A stretch of DNA of 64,000 nucleotides from Acinetobacter piscicola (GCF_002233755.1 NZ_NIFO01000005.1:124001-188000); one strand, 5' to 3'. Counted from the first letter of the stretch, positions 9,411-18,720 are shown. Program-made: numbers and translations. Notes: a model not told the origin generated them from the letters alone.

Positions 9411-10190
9411 CTATTGAGATGATTGGCTTTTTTGAATCCCTAGACTTAAGCGCTGATACAATTCTTTTAAATCCTCTCGTCCTGCATTTTCTAACATATT
9501 CATATGCATATTGAGGATATTCTGATCGCCACGCATCGCAGGGCCTGTTTGCATTGCTTTAGGATTATTTTGTGTCACTTTATTGGCGGTTTCTAAAATT
9601 AAAGGATAAAGTAAACTAAAATCTACCTGTTCAGCATCGACCACTTGCTTCGCCATGTCATAACAATAATTACTGAAATTACAAGCAAATACCGCGGCTA
9701 AATGTAAACTCAAGCGTTGCGCAGAATTGTACGTATAAACACGATTGCTTAGGCTATTTGCAAGTGCAGTTAATATTTGCAAATCTTCCACTTGTGTTGC
9801 TTCTACAAATAATGGCGTATTTGCCCAATCAATGTCACGTTCCAAACTAAACGTCTGCAAAGGATAAAATACGCCTGAACGTGCATGATACTGACTCAGT
9901 ACATCCAAGTGAGTACTTCCTGAAGTATGTACAATCAGCACATTTTCAAGATAAGGACTAATCTTTTGAATAACTTCTGCAATTGCTTGATCACTCACAG
10001 CAATGATGAGTAAATCAATATTATTTTCAAATTGTGAATAATTTTGAATGGCTTGCGCATGATGTTGTTCAGCCAATTTTTGTGCATGCACTATATCACG
10101 ACTGTAAATTTGCACGATTTGATGCTGTTTTGACAATTGTTTTGCGAGGTGATGAGCAACTCGACCTGAGCCAATAAAACTAATACGCAT
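9411..10190 (-). CDS. Rossmann-fold DUF2520-domain oxidoreductase
   Basis: 259 aa from the ATG at 10190; a longer reading would need a TTG two codons upstream. The N-terminal NAD(P)-binding fold begins RISFIGSGRVAHHLAKQL, and the family signature VHTSGS is near 90. The C-terminal DUF2520 helical domain (about 120-255) is related to pyrroline-5-carboxylate reductase and 6-phosphogluconate dehydrogenase folds. The reaction is unknown in the family. The start lacks a clear Shine-Dalgarno sequence. Confidence 0.85.
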   Translation of the reverse strand: MRISFIGSGRVAHHLAKQLSKQHQIVQIYSRDIVHAQKLAEQHHAQAIQNYSQFENNIDLLIIAVSDQAIAEVIQKISPYLENVLIVHTSGSTHLDVLSQYHARSGVFYPLQTFSLERDIDWANTPLFVEATQVEDLQILTALANSLSNRVYTYNSAQRLSLHLAAVFACNFSNYCYDMAKQVVDAEQVDFSLLYPLILETANKVTQNNPKAMQTGPAMRGDQNILNMHMNMLENAGREDLKELYQRLSLGIQKSQSSQ

Positions 10191-10431
10191 ATTCAATCTA
10201 AATAATAATCTGCTTTAATCTTTTTACAGCATGCCAATAAAAAGCACACGAATCAACGTGTTCCAAAATATACTTTTTATAAATCATTCAAAATGAATCG
10301 AAAGTACATAAATCTTTAATTCACATTTAATCTGAATCAAATCATTTACCAAATAAATAAACTCAAACATGTAAATAAAAAACCTTAGAATTAAGTAATA
10401 CTGATCAGTTAAGCCTTTTAAAATCCTCCCC

Positions 10432-10451
10432 CTTGCGGAGCATGCTCCTCA
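10432..10451 (+). repeat. mini palindromic insert A
   Basis: CTTGC, then the perfect palindrome GGAGCATGCTCC (10437-10448), then TCA. It replaces the 6-nt AACCCT found at the same place in the copy at 61.7 kb. The ends match inserts B and C. Confidence 0.55.
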
Positions 10452-10469
10452 CCTTTGGAAAAGGAGGGA

Positions 10470-10490
10470 TGAGCAGCACTGCTGCGCAAG
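10470..10490 (-). repeat. mini palindromic insert B (inverted orientation)
   Basis: Read on the minus strand: CTTGC, the odd palindrome GCAGCAGTGCTGC (10473-10485), then TCA. The fixed ends match inserts A and C; the centre is different. Confidence 0.55.
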
Positions 10491-10533
10491 GAATCCAAAA
10501 TTATTTTAAATTCTCAATAGTTCCCCTCTTTTC

Positions 10534-10553
10534 CTTGCGCCATATATGGCTCA
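10534..10553 (+). repeat. mini palindromic insert C
   Basis: CTTGC, the perfect palindrome GCCATATATGGC (10539-10550), then TCA. It sits where the other copy has the loop and far arm of a CCCCTCTTT hairpin. Confidence 0.55.
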
Positions 10554-10653
10554 GGGTTAGGAGAGATTCCTAGAAGAGTAACGACTAAATTACTCTTAAC
10601 TGACTGGCATTACTTAGAATTAAAGGCTTTTCTTGTACATATCAAATATCAAT

Positions 10654-12195
10654 TTATTGTTTTTTCTCAATCCCTTCTTCAGTGACTTCACGGGTTATTC
10701 CTGTTTCAGTATTGGTCACTTCAAACTCAATACGTCTATTTTTAAACTGCCCTTCTTTGGTTGCATTATTCGCTACAGGATTTTCTTGTCCAAAACCTTG
10801 CGCTAAAAGTTTATCTGGTGAAACACCTTTACTCATTAAATAATCTGCAACGGCTTGTGCACGTTTTTGAGATAAAACTTTATTGGCATCAGCATTACCC
10901 ACAGAATCGGTATAGCCTTTAATGAGTAATTGTACATTTGGTAAATGATTCATAAGAGCTGCAGCTTGATCGAGAATCGGTTTATTCACATCAGGAATTG
11001 AGTTTGAACCACTCGCAAAGTTAATAATTTGCATATTCAATGCTGTCGCAATATCTAATGCACGTGCTTTACTTGGGTCAATCCCTTGCAGCGCTTGCTT
11101 AGCTTGATCAATACTTGATGAAACCGCCTCACTTTCACTTAATGGTTGTTGCACCACAACATTCATATCTTTGACTAAAGGTTTAATCTTTTCAGCCAAT
11201 GCTTGTAATGTTGCTTGGTCTGCACCTTGTAACGAAATTTCATTCCCTGTCCAAGTCAAAGAAGCATTTGGAATACCTTTCACCAGTTTCAATACACTGA
11301 CCAAAGAGTTTTGATCAATTAATTCTGCATTGAACGTTTGGCTTGAATCGATACCACAACCGACGGTATGAATAAAAATTTGTTTTACTTCATTCTGTAA
11401 AGCTGTTGTGAACTGCTCATGACCTATTTTAGCCGAGCATGTGACTAGACCACCTTGTGGATCTGTAGTGATTTGAAAGTGGGCAGGTTGTTGTGCATTT
11501 ACAGTCGCTTGATTTGCTGGTGCTGTGACAACATCATTTTTACAACTTCTTAATAATAAAAATGCCAAAACAATTAAAATTAATAAAGCAATCAATCCCG
11601 TCAAAAACAAATTTGATTTTTTGGGCTCAGGTTCATTGACGGCATGATGACTTGATGAAGGCTCTGGCGGTGCGGGTGCGGCAACAATAGGCTCTACAGG
11701 TGGTGTAGGAATAATCGTTTCAACAACAGGGGCAGCTTGAGTTTGTGTACCAAAGCCTAAACCTGCAACACTTAAACCAATTGCAGAAAATAAGCCTGAA
11801 GCCCATGCAGGTAACGCCGCTTGAATATTAGACCATTGTGATTGAATCAGGTCAAAAATGACCGATTTATCATCAGTACCCGCTTGATCTTCAAGTAAAT
11901 ATAAGGTCGGTGAAATCGCATGATTTAAAGTCTTTTCGATTTCATTTGGCGGCGCATCACCACCAACTAAACCTAGAAAGTCACTGACAGACTCTGAATT
12001 ATTATTAAAAACATCACCTAAGCGTGGATTTAAACTTTGCTGTAATGTACGAATTAATTCAGGTTTAGATTTGAGTACCGTGAGTAAAATAGGATAAAAA
12101 GCGGCTAATGCACCTATTTTTTCATCTTGAAACTGATTATCGCCCTGTAATATTTTTGATGTCACTTTTTCTTTTAACAGCTCAATAATATTCAT
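10654..12195 (-). CDS. OmpA-family C-terminal domain protein with single membrane anchor
   Basis: 513 aa from the ATG at 12195, which has AGGAG 11 nt upstream. The GTG at 12207 directly abuts that AGGAG and is not usable. Layout: a helical N-terminal domain (1-135), a small hydrophobic patch, a proline-rich linker (about 160-195), one membrane helix (LFLTGLIALLILIVLAFLLL, about 198-217), a periplasmic region with a BON-like part (about 240-340), and a C-terminal OmpA peptidoglycan-binding domain (about 390-500) with GYTDSVGNADANKVLSQKRA and NRRIEF. This resembles BON-OmpA proteins such as mycobacterial ArfA. The function is probably linking the inner membrane to peptidoglycan; this is inferred. 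Confidence 0.85.
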   Translation of the reverse strand: MNIIELLKEKVTSKILQGDNQFQDEKIGALAAFYPILLTVLKSKPELIRTLQQSLNPRLGDVFNNNSESVSDFLGLVGGDAPPNEIEKTLNHAISPTLYLLEDQAGTDDKSVIFDLIQSQWSNIQAALPAWASGLFSAIGLSVAGLGFGTQTQAAPVVETIIPTPPVEPIVAAPAPPEPSSSHHAVNEPEPKKSNLFLTGLIALLILIVLAFLLLRSCKNDVVTAPANQATVNAQQPAHFQITTDPQGGLVTCSAKIGHEQFTTALQNEVKQIFIHTVGCGIDSSQTFNAELIDQNSLVSVLKLVKGIPNASLTWTGNEISLQGADQATLQALAEKIKPLVKDMNVVVQQPLSESEAVSSSIDQAKQALQGIDPSKARALDIATALNMQIINFASGSNSIPDVNKPILDQAAALMNHLPNVQLLIKGYTDSVGNADANKVLSQKRAQAVADYLMSKGVSPDKLLAQGFGQENPVANNATKEGQFKNRRIEFEVTNTETGITREVTEEGIEKKQ

Positions 12196-12336
12196 AATAC
12201 TGAACACTCCTGTGTCATTGTTGTTTTGTAATAATAGAATCTGTTATTGACCGTTTTTATTCTAGTTATTAAATAGTGAGATTTATAATAGTTTTTTGTA
12301 GTTAAAACATATTTTCAACGCAATATAAAATAATGC

Positions 12337-12362
12337 ATAAAAAAGCCAGCCGAAGCTGACTT
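12337..12362 (-). terminator. intrinsic terminator of the pyrB operon
   Basis: On the minus strand the stem AAGTCAGC/GCTGGCTT (one G-U pair) closes on a UUCG tetraloop and is followed by a T-run. Confidence 0.85.
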
Positions 12363-12383
12363 AAATATAAAAATAAATAAAGC

Positions 12384-13619
12384 TTAAGCAATAAAAGTTT
12401 GAATTACTTTACCGCAAACTTTTTGATTGATTAAAGGTGTATTTTTACCCTGAGAAATAATACTTTCCTTAGAAACAGTCCATTCTAATTTAGGATCAAC
12501 CAATACCCATCCACTTTCTTGACTCCAACGGTCTACCATATTGGCCACTTTTGCAGGAGCAAGTGTGACTTTTTCAACCCATTCCAAAGGTTCAAAAATA
12601 CCTTCATTGACCAACTGCACACCAAACGAAACATAAGTATCAAACGCTGTGATTCCCGGTAAAGTTTCAGCAAAAGGTGCAAGTTTTGCAGAACTACTCA
12701 AAGGCTCATGATGTGTACAAATTGAGTCAATCACGCCATCTTTAACACCTTGACGTAATAATGCTTTATCTTTTTCAGCACGTAACGGCGGGCGTACATG
12801 CGCTAAAGAATTAAAACCATCAATCAGTTGATCTGTTAAATGCAATTGATGCATCGCAACATCGGCAGTTACTGCCAAGCCTTTCTCTTTGGCAATTTTA
12901 ATCAGTTCGACAGATGCGCCTGCTGAAATGAGTCCAAAATGTGCTTTGACACCTGTCATTTCAACCATCAACAGATATTTAGCAATTGCTATGGTTTCTG
13001 CAATTGCAGGAATCATCGGTAAGCCTTGGCGTGATGCAACAAAACCTTCATGTACACAACCATCTTTGGCAATTTGAGGTTCTTCTGGATAGAACACAAC
13101 AGTCATGTCTAAACCTGCTGCATATTCCAATGTGCGAATCACCACATCATCATTTTCAAAAGGTGCGTAAGCATTTGAAACAGCCGTACAACCACCTTTT
13201 TTCAAACCTGCCATATTTGCAGGTTGTTTACCATTTAAACCCTGTGTTTGCGCACCAATCACCTGTAAATAGATACCACCATCTAACATCGCTTTTTCAA
13301 CAAGCCCATGGATTAAAGCACCATTATCTTGCACGATTGGTTTTGAATCTGGTGGTGTAATGACATGTAAAATACCATTATCACGTGCAGCTTTACCCTC
13401 AGACTTCAATGTTCCATGTTGTTGTTGTCCCGGCTCACGCAAACGGGCACACAAATCAACCATGGTCGGCATTAACCATTTACCTTGACCATTAATCGTT
13501 TCAGTTACGGCATCTGAAGCAGCAACGATCTTTCCATTTTCAATATAAACTGTTTCTATACTGTCAGTTTTTTTGATCGGATCTAAGACACGTACATTTT
13601 CAATTTTTACAATACTCAT
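12384..13619 (-). CDS. pyrX: dihydroorotase-like protein, probably non-catalytic (PyrC' type)
   Basis: 411 aa from the ATG at 13619, which has AAGGA 7 nt upstream; the longer GTG reading is not supported. It has the amidohydrolase fold of dihydroorotases. The metal-binding HxH that normally precedes RxPG is absent: the segment reads MVDLCARLREPG. In Pseudomonas and relatives, a PyrC-like subunit without these histidines is encoded next to pyrB and is needed to assemble an active aspartate transcarbamoylase dodecamer. The gene starts 16 nt after the pyrB stop, which supports that role. A separate catalytic pyrC should exist elsewhere in the genome. Confidence 0.9.
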   Translation of the reverse strand: MSIVKIENVRVLDPIKKTDSIETVYIENGKIVAASDAVTETINGQGKWLMPTMVDLCARLREPGQQQHGTLKSEGKAARDNGILHVITPPDSKPIVQDNGALIHGLVEKAMLDGGIYLQVIGAQTQGLNGKQPANMAGLKKGGCTAVSNAYAPFENDDVVIRTLEYAAGLDMTVVFYPEEPQIAKDGCVHEGFVASRQGLPMIPAIAETIAIAKYLLMVEMTGVKAHFGLISAGASVELIKIAKEKGLAVTADVAMHQLHLTDQLIDGFNSLAHVRPPLRAEKDKALLRQGVKDGVIDSICTHHEPLSSSAKLAPFAETLPGITAFDTYVSFGVQLVNEGIFEPLEWVEKVTLAPAKVANMVDRWSQESGWVLVDPKLEWTVSKESIISQGKNTPLINQKVCGKVIQTFIA

Positions 13620-13635
13620 GACTTTATCCTTCACC

Positions 13636-14652
13636 TTAAACCGCGATCGCTTCTAACAAACCTTTTTCTTGCAACTGTCCTTGCATTGACAATGCTAATA
13701 CAGCCATACGCACAGCAATACCATTGGTCACTTGCTGAAGAATCACGGATTGCGACCCATCTGCAATACTTGAATCAATTTCTACACCACGGTTCATTGG
13801 CCCTGGATGCATCACGATGCAATCTGGTTTTGCCATTGCCAAACGTTCTTTATTTAAGCCATACATTTTGTAAAATTCAGCTTGAGAAGAAAGTGCTGGT
13901 GAATCTATACGTTCATTTTGAATACGTAAGGTAATAATCACATCACAGTCTTGAATGCCTTGTTCCATATTATTGAACAAGCGAACGCACTCACCGAATT
14001 CACTAAAGCCCAAAGGTAAGAGTGTATTTGGCGCAATTACACGAATATCTTTACACCCTAAAGTTTGCAATGCCGCAATATCAGAGCGTGCCACACGTGA
14101 ATGTTTAATATCCCCAATAATGGCGACGCTAATATCTTCAAATTTTTTCTTGGTTTCACGACGAATGGTAAGCATATCCAACATGGCTTGAGTTGGATGC
14201 GCATGGCGTCCATCCCCTGCATTGATGATAGCAACATGCGGGCAAACGGTTTGAGCAATAAAATGTGCCGCTCCTGATGAAGAATGACGTACTACAAAAA
14301 TATCTGCCGCCATCGCTTCAAGGTTCCAAAGCGTATCTCGCAAGGTTTCCCCTTTTGAGGTGCTTGAGCGGGCAATATCAATATTTAAAACATTGGCTGA
14401 TAGGCGTTTTGCAGCAGCTTCAAAGGTTGTTCTAGTACGCGTAGAATTTTCAAAGAATAAATTCATTACGGTACGACCTTCTAAAAGGTTATTGGTAATG
14501 AGCTGATTTTGGTCATTAAAAAAGGACTGCGCAGTGTCCAATATTTTTGTGAGGGTTTGTTTTGAAAGACCTTCGATGGTAAGAAAATGTTTTAAATGTC
14601 CATCTCGGTTAAGTTGAATCTGACTCGGAGTATGCAATGCCGCCAAGTGCAT
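13636..14652 (-). CDS. pyrB: aspartate carbamoyltransferase catalytic subunit
   Basis: PyrB condenses carbamoyl phosphate and aspartate to carbamoyl aspartate, the first committed step of pyrimidine synthesis. It has 338 aa. The carbamoyl-phosphate loop [13 protein letters not shown] is near residue 70; HPTQAMLD and [11 protein letters not shown] are also conserved. AAGGA lies 7 nt before the ATG. It is cotranscribed with the downstream PyrC'-type gene. No pyrR or regulatory pyrI gene is nearby. Confidence 0.97.
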   Translation of the reverse strand: MHLAALHTPSQIQLNRDGHLKHFLTIEGLSKQTLTKILDTAQSFFNDQNQLITNNLLEGRTVMNLFFENSTRTRTTFEAAAKRLSANVLNIDIARSSTSKGETLRDTLWNLEAMAADIFVVRHSSSGAAHFIAQTVCPHVAIINAGDGRHAHPTQAMLDMLTIRRETKKKFEDISVAIIGDIKHSRVARSDIAALQTLGCKDIRVIAPNTLLPLGFSEFGECVRLFNNMEQGIQDCDVIITLRIQNERIDSPALSSQAEFYKMYGLNKERLAMAKPDCIVMHPGPMNRGVEIDSSIADGSQSVILQQVTNGIAVRMAVLALSMQGQLQEKGLLEAIAV

Positions 14653-14681
14653 GAGAGATTCCTTACATGTTAAGTTAAGGT

Positions 14682-14710
14682 ATTATACAGATTTTATTTT
14701 TCTTTGGCAG
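14682..14710 (-). promoter_or_regulatory. sigma-70 promoter of pyrB
   Basis: On the minus strand: CTGCCA (14705-14710), 17-bp spacer, perfect TATAAT (14682-14687), 30 nt before the pyrB start. Confidence 0.6.
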
Positions 14711-14956
14711 ATGAAGATTTAAGTAAATAATCATTATTTTAACATTATGAAATAAGTCATTTATATTCAATCCATTAGATTTATTCAAAATTTATTAATC
14801 CTCAATAAAACAATGAATTATCATCAATATATTATAGTGTCATACATCCTAAAACATATTGGGCTCATACCGACCTCATAAGTTTGTCTGATGATTTTAA
14901 ATTTCTTATATCAGCTCTAAATTGTAGGAAATCTAGAGCTGTATAAGAATTAATAT
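14711..14956. other. intergenic region with one inverted repeat
   Basis: AT-rich spacer between pyrB and the small gene at 14957. It holds one perfect 8-bp inverted repeat, CAGCTCTA (14912-14919) and TAGAGCTG (14934-14941), just downstream of the stop of the minus-strand gene. It may be its terminator, but the T-tract is poor. Nothing else is visible. Confidence 0.4.
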
Positions 14957-15316
14957 CTATCTCAATGCACCAATATAGTGATGTGAAACTTGTGCACGGT
15001 AAATTTCTTCCTCAGTTGCACCAGAAACATATTCTTCTTCATCTTGAGTGGCTTGCATTGTTCTTACCGATTCCACAGGTACTTCAGGTTCTTCCTGATC
15101 GATTAAATGCTGTAAACGCATCGCATGTTTTTTTAATTCCATATCTTGAATAGACACTGACAACTCAATGACATATTTTGCGTAATTTTTATTTTCAACC
15201 AAATACATCACATCAATCACACGACCTGCAACACGTCTTAAGCGTGCTAACATCAGTGTTGCAATTGAAAACGCTTCTGAATGATTCTCAAAACTCATAG
15301 AAGATACTTTTTGCAT
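14957..15316 (-). CDS. small hypothetical protein
   Basis: I do not recognise this 119-aa protein. It is predicted soluble and largely helical (ATLMLARLRRVAGRVIDVMYL, then LKKHAMRLQHLIDQEE), with an acidic C-terminal third and no signal peptide or membrane segment. The start at 15316 has GGGG 6 nt upstream; a second ATG at 15298 is possible. It is isolated between pyrB and rlmL on the pyrB strand. Confidence 0.65.
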   Translation of the reverse strand: MQKVSSMSFENHSEAFSIATLMLARLRRVAGRVIDVMYLVENKNYAKYVIELSVSIQDMELKKHAMRLQHLIDQEEPEVPVESVRTMQATQDEEEYVSGATEEEIYRAQVSHHYIGALR

Positions 15317-15755
15317 AAAAACCCCAATAAATTAAGTTAAATTTCAATTAAAAAAACAAATCAATTTACGAACCAGCACTGTAAGTCAATAAGCAAATTA
15401 CATACCAAAAAGTAAAACGCAGTAAAATTCAAAAATAATATTTTTATAAATTTTAAATACTTATTAGTTTTATTTAAAAATTAAATAATTCAAAACCTCA
15501 TTAAGTTATTCAAGGTTATTTTTATACATAGGATATAGACAGATTTTGTTTACTATTTTTAATGTGATTTATTATGCATTTTAAAAGATCTGAGAAGCTC
15601 CATTACAATTGTTCAATTTTAGGTAAATATTTTCAATTCCATCCAAAATTAAGCTTAATTCTCCAAAAAATTCCTATTCGTTGATCAAACCTCAAGTTTT
15701 CGTCATCAAAATACGTTAAAATGTTAGATTGCTTTACAGTCTTTGGAAATTGTTC
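15317..15755. other. AT-rich divergent intergenic region
   Basis: About 440 bp between the small minus-strand gene and rlmL. A weak minus-strand promoter (TTGACT at 15384-15389, 15-bp spacer, TAAATT at 15363-15368) could serve the small gene. I see no ORF, hairpin or repeat that stands out. Confidence 0.4.
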
Positions 15756-17960
15756 ATGAATTCGAAACCACGTCTTTCTACATATTGGGTCACCTGTGCG
15801 GATGGACTAGAAACCTTACTACAAGAAGAAATTGAAGGTTTAGGTGTTCAAAATATCGAACGATTCCCCGGACGACTCGTTTTTAAAGGTAAATTAGAAG
15901 ATGCTTACCGCATTTGCATGTGGTCTCGTCTTGCTTCTCGTGTACTTACACCCATTCATGTACATGAGCTTGAATTTACTCATGATGCTCGTGATGTAGC
16001 CGAAGAGCTATATGAAGGCGCCATGAATTTTGATTGGTCACTTATTTTTGCACCACAAAGTACTTTTGCTGTTCGCTTACACATCGAACGTGATATTAAG
16101 GTCAATACCCTATTTGCAACCTTGCGTGTTAAAGACGGTGTTGTTGACTCATTTATGGAAGCTGTAGGTAAGCGTCCAAGTGTAGATATTAAACAACCTG
16201 AAATTACTTTATATGTCCTTGCAGGCAAAACTGAACATACTTATTGCTTAGACTTATCTGGTGATTCTTTACATAAACGTGGCTATCGCCATTTTATGAC
16301 AGATGCGCCAATCAAAGAAAACCTTGCAGCTGCAATTTTGCAAAAGGCAAAGTTAAAAGAACGCAATCCTGACATTATTTTAGATCCAATGTGTGGTTCA
16401 GGTACGTTCATCATTGAATCACTCATGATTCTAACCGATCGTGCACCTGGCCTGATGCGTCGTTTTGGTTTTAACGGTTGGAATGGACATAATCATGAAT
16501 TATGGATGTCTATTAAAGCTGAAGCCGCGGAGCGTCACCAAAAAGCATTAGAACGTGAGTTACCAAAGTTCTATGCTTACGATGCTGACTGGGAAGCGGT
16601 GAAAGCAACCAAACAGAATATTATTGCAGCAGGTTTTGAACAACAACTTGATCAAATTCAAATTGAAGAACGTACTTTGGCAGATTGGCCAGATTTCCAA
16701 GCTGAAGGGAAAACATCATTTATTGTTACCAACCCTCCATATGGCGAGCGTTTAGGTGAAAAAGCCTCAAACCGTTCTTTATATCTAGGTTTATCTGCGC
16801 TTTTACAAAAGAATTTTCCAAATCAATACGCAGCAGTGATTGCAGCAGCTGTTGAGCAAGCTGACGTTTTAGCCTTTAATAATCCACAAATTTTACGTTT
16901 GATGAATGGTAAATTACCAATTTACATTCGTTTCGGTGATATTAAACCTGCAACGGTAGTGAAACCATTCCTTGAGACATGGCAGCCACAACAATTTGAA
17001 AAAATTGAAGGTGCTGAAGACTTCACCAATCGTTTGCAAAAAAATATGCAAACATTGAAAAAATGGGCTGTGAAAGAAAACATCTATTGCTTACGTTTAT
17101 ATGATGCTGATTTACCTGATTTTAATGTTGCCGTTGATTTATATGGTGATCGTTTACATGTGCAAGAATATGCACCACCAAAAACCATTGATCCTGAAAA
17201 AGCGAAAAAACGTTTTAACCTTGCATTGGCATCTATCCGAGCAGTGACAGGTTTAGGTCGTGATGCGATTTTCATCAAAACACGTGCTCGCCAAGAAGGC
17301 AAAACCCAATATGCTAAGCAAAGCACGGCATCTAAACGATTTATCGTACAAGAAGGCAAAGCCAAAATACTGGTCAATTTAACAGACTATTTAGACACTG
17401 GATTATTTTTAGATCATCGTCAAATGCGCTTACGTATCGCAGCAGAAGCAAGAGGTAAACACTTCTTGAACTTGTATAGCTATACATCTACAGCAAGTTT
17501 ACATGCCGCTTTAGGTGGTGCAGCCAGTACTACAAGTGTCGATTTATCCAATACGTATTTGAATTGGTCTAAAGAAAATTTCGTTTTAAATGGTTTAACC
17601 GTTGATCATGTAGATGAACAACATCAATTCTTCTCAAGCGATTGTTTTGAATGGTTAAAAGAAGGTCATGAACAATATGAATTGATCTTTATTGACCCGC
17701 CTACATTCTCAAACTCTAAAAAGTTTTATGGTACTTTTGATGTACAACGTGACCACAACTCACTATTAAAACGTGCAATGAACCGTTTAACGACAGATGG
17801 CACTTTGTATTTCTCAAACAACTATCGTGGTTTTGAAATGGATGAAGAAGTCCAAGCCATGTATGACGTTCAAGAAATTACCAATGAAACTATTGGCTTA
17901 GACTTTAAACGTAATACTAAAATCCATAGAGCATGGAAAATTAAACATCACCCTGTTTAA
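15756..17960 (+). CDS. rlmL: bifunctional 23S rRNA methyltransferase (G2445 N2 / G2069 N7)
   Basis: RlmKL modifies two guanines of 23S rRNA. 734 aa from the ATG at 15756; the longer frame begins only with TTG. Layout: N-terminal THUMP domain (about 45-160), the RlmL methyltransferase domain with DPMCGSGTF and the catalytic TNPPYGERL (about 190-400), and the C-terminal RlmK domain with the SAM pocket FLNLYSYTSTASLHAALGGA and FIDPPTFSNSKK (about 440-730). It ends convergently with the next gene through a shared TTAA. Confidence 0.96.
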   Translation: MNSKPRLSTYWVTCADGLETLLQEEIEGLGVQNIERFPGRLVFKGKLEDAYRICMWSRLASRVLTPIHVHELEFTHDARDVAEELYEGAMNFDWSLIFAPQSTFAVRLHIERDIKVNTLFATLRVKDGVVDSFMEAVGKRPSVDIKQPEITLYVLAGKTEHTYCLDLSGDSLHKRGYRHFMTDAPIKENLAAAILQKAKLKERNPDIILDPMCGSGTFIIESLMILTDRAPGLMRRFGFNGWNGHNHELWMSIKAEAAERHQKALERELPKFYAYDADWEAVKATKQNIIAAGFEQQLDQIQIEERTLADWPDFQAEGKTSFIVTNPPYGERLGEKASNRSLYLGLSALLQKNFPNQYAAVIAAAVEQADVLAFNNPQILRLMNGKLPIYIRFGDIKPATVVKPFLETWQPQQFEKIEGAEDFTNRLQKNMQTLKKWAVKENIYCLRLYDADLPDFNVAVDLYGDRLHVQEYAPPKTIDPEKAKKRFNLALASIRAVTGLGRDAIFIKTRARQEGKTQYAKQSTASKRFIVQEGKAKILVNLTDYLDTGLFLDHRQMRLRIAAEARGKHFLNLYSYTSTASLHAALGGAASTTSVDLSNTYLNWSKENFVLNGLTVDHVDEQHQFFSSDCFEWLKEGHEQYELIFIDPPTFSNSKKFYGTFDVQRDHNSLLKRAMNRLTTDGTLYFSNNYRGFEMDEEVQAMYDVQEITNETIGLDFKRNTKIHRAWKIKHHPV

Positions 17961-18430
17961 TGTCCTACAAAACCAACGCCGTCAATTTCATGACCGATAT
18001 AGATCGTCACACGATCATCGGTTGTGATTCTGACGTCATGGCGTTGATACGGATTATAACCAATCTCTATAAACTTATATTTCTCATAAGGTTTTAGATA
18101 TTTGTCTGAGGGTTTATTTGAATCTGGATCTTTTTTCTGCCATTCATAATCCGTTAATACCGTAGAATAAATTTCATCCTTTTTGGCTTTGTCCGCCTGT
18201 TCTCTGGCAATTTGTTGCTGTACATTATTTTGTTCTTCGATCGACTGTTGTATATCTTGTTTAACTGCACTAATAATAATAGGTGATAGTTTAACAACAC
18301 CACCAACCTCATCAGCCAGACTATTATCATCTAATCTGCTTTTTGCATGTGCTTGCGATACCCCTACAACAAACAGCATAACCCAGATAATCTTTAAATA
18401 ATCAGACTGTTCCATATTATTGATCAACAT
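17957..18430 (-). CDS. small secreted hypothetical protein
   Basis: A 157-aa protein I do not recognise. It has an N-terminal hydrophobic export signal ending near VSQAHA (about residue 29), a glutamine-rich helical segment (about 58-85) and a C-terminal part rich in aromatic and charged residues, ending EIDGVGFVGH. AGGAAA lies 7 nt before the ATG. The stop codon overlaps that of rlmL: TTAA at 17957-17960 gives TAA on both strands. Periplasmic or surface location is inferred from the signal only. Confidence 0.75.
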   Translation of the reverse strand: MLINNMEQSDYLKIIWVMLFVVGVSQAHAKSRLDDNSLADEVGGVVKLSPIIISAVKQDIQQSIEEQNNVQQQIAREQADKAKKDEIYSTVLTDYEWQKKDPDSNKPSDKYLKPYEKYKFIEIGYNPYQRHDVRITTDDRVTIYIGHEIDGVGFVGH

Positions 18431-18694
18431 GATCTACTTTCCTTTTTTTATTATTCCTGTACAAAAAAGTACCAATTTTTATCAGCTGTTGCAATAAATT
18501 GCTGAAAAACCCGATAATAGGTAAATTTATTATTAATTTTAGCTACATAATATTTCTATCAAAATTTCACTACAATCAATACGCTAATAGTCTTTAATTC
18601 TCGACTTAAATTTTAATCTTAAAAATTTAGCTCAATCCATCATCTACAATGGCCGTAACCATTGTTATTCATGAACATAAGGCAAAATAAAACA
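18431..18694. other. intergenic region upstream of the small secreted protein
   Basis: AT-rich spacer of about 260 bp between the clpB terminator and the minus-strand secreted protein gene. I see only short, weak inverted repeats and no clear promoter or ORF. Confidence 0.3.
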
Positions 18695-18720
18695 TAAAAA
18701 AACCTAGCCGAAGCTAGGTT
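18695..18720 (-). terminator. intrinsic terminator of clpB
   Basis: Minus strand: AACCTAGC, UUCG loop, GCTAGGTT (18701-18720), then a T-run from the A6 at 18695-18700. Confidence 0.93.

Larger units (their letters stand above)
10395..10613. repeat. MITE-like repeat with imperfect terminal inverted repeats, copy 1
   Basis: A 219-bp non-coding element. The left end GTAATACTGATCAGTTAAG (10395-10413) pairs with the right end CTTAACTGACTGGCATTAC (10595-10613), matching at 15 of 19 positions. The interior shares blocks with the element at 61750-61926: AATCCTCCCC, CCTTTG-AAAAGGAGGGA, TTCCCCTCTTTT and TTAGG-GAGATT. It is longer than that copy because it carries three short insert-like blocks, listed separately. 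It contains no ORF. The rest of 10191-10653 holds nothing I recognise. Confidence 0.75.

Noticed and set aside
12337..12362. Hairpin as part of a dispersed repeat, because clpB has a similar CGAA-loop hairpin
   Set aside because: Both are ordinary UUCG-loop terminators with different stems.
12986..13360. 124-aa ORF on the plus strand
   Set aside because: Shadow of the PyrC'-type gene in another frame.
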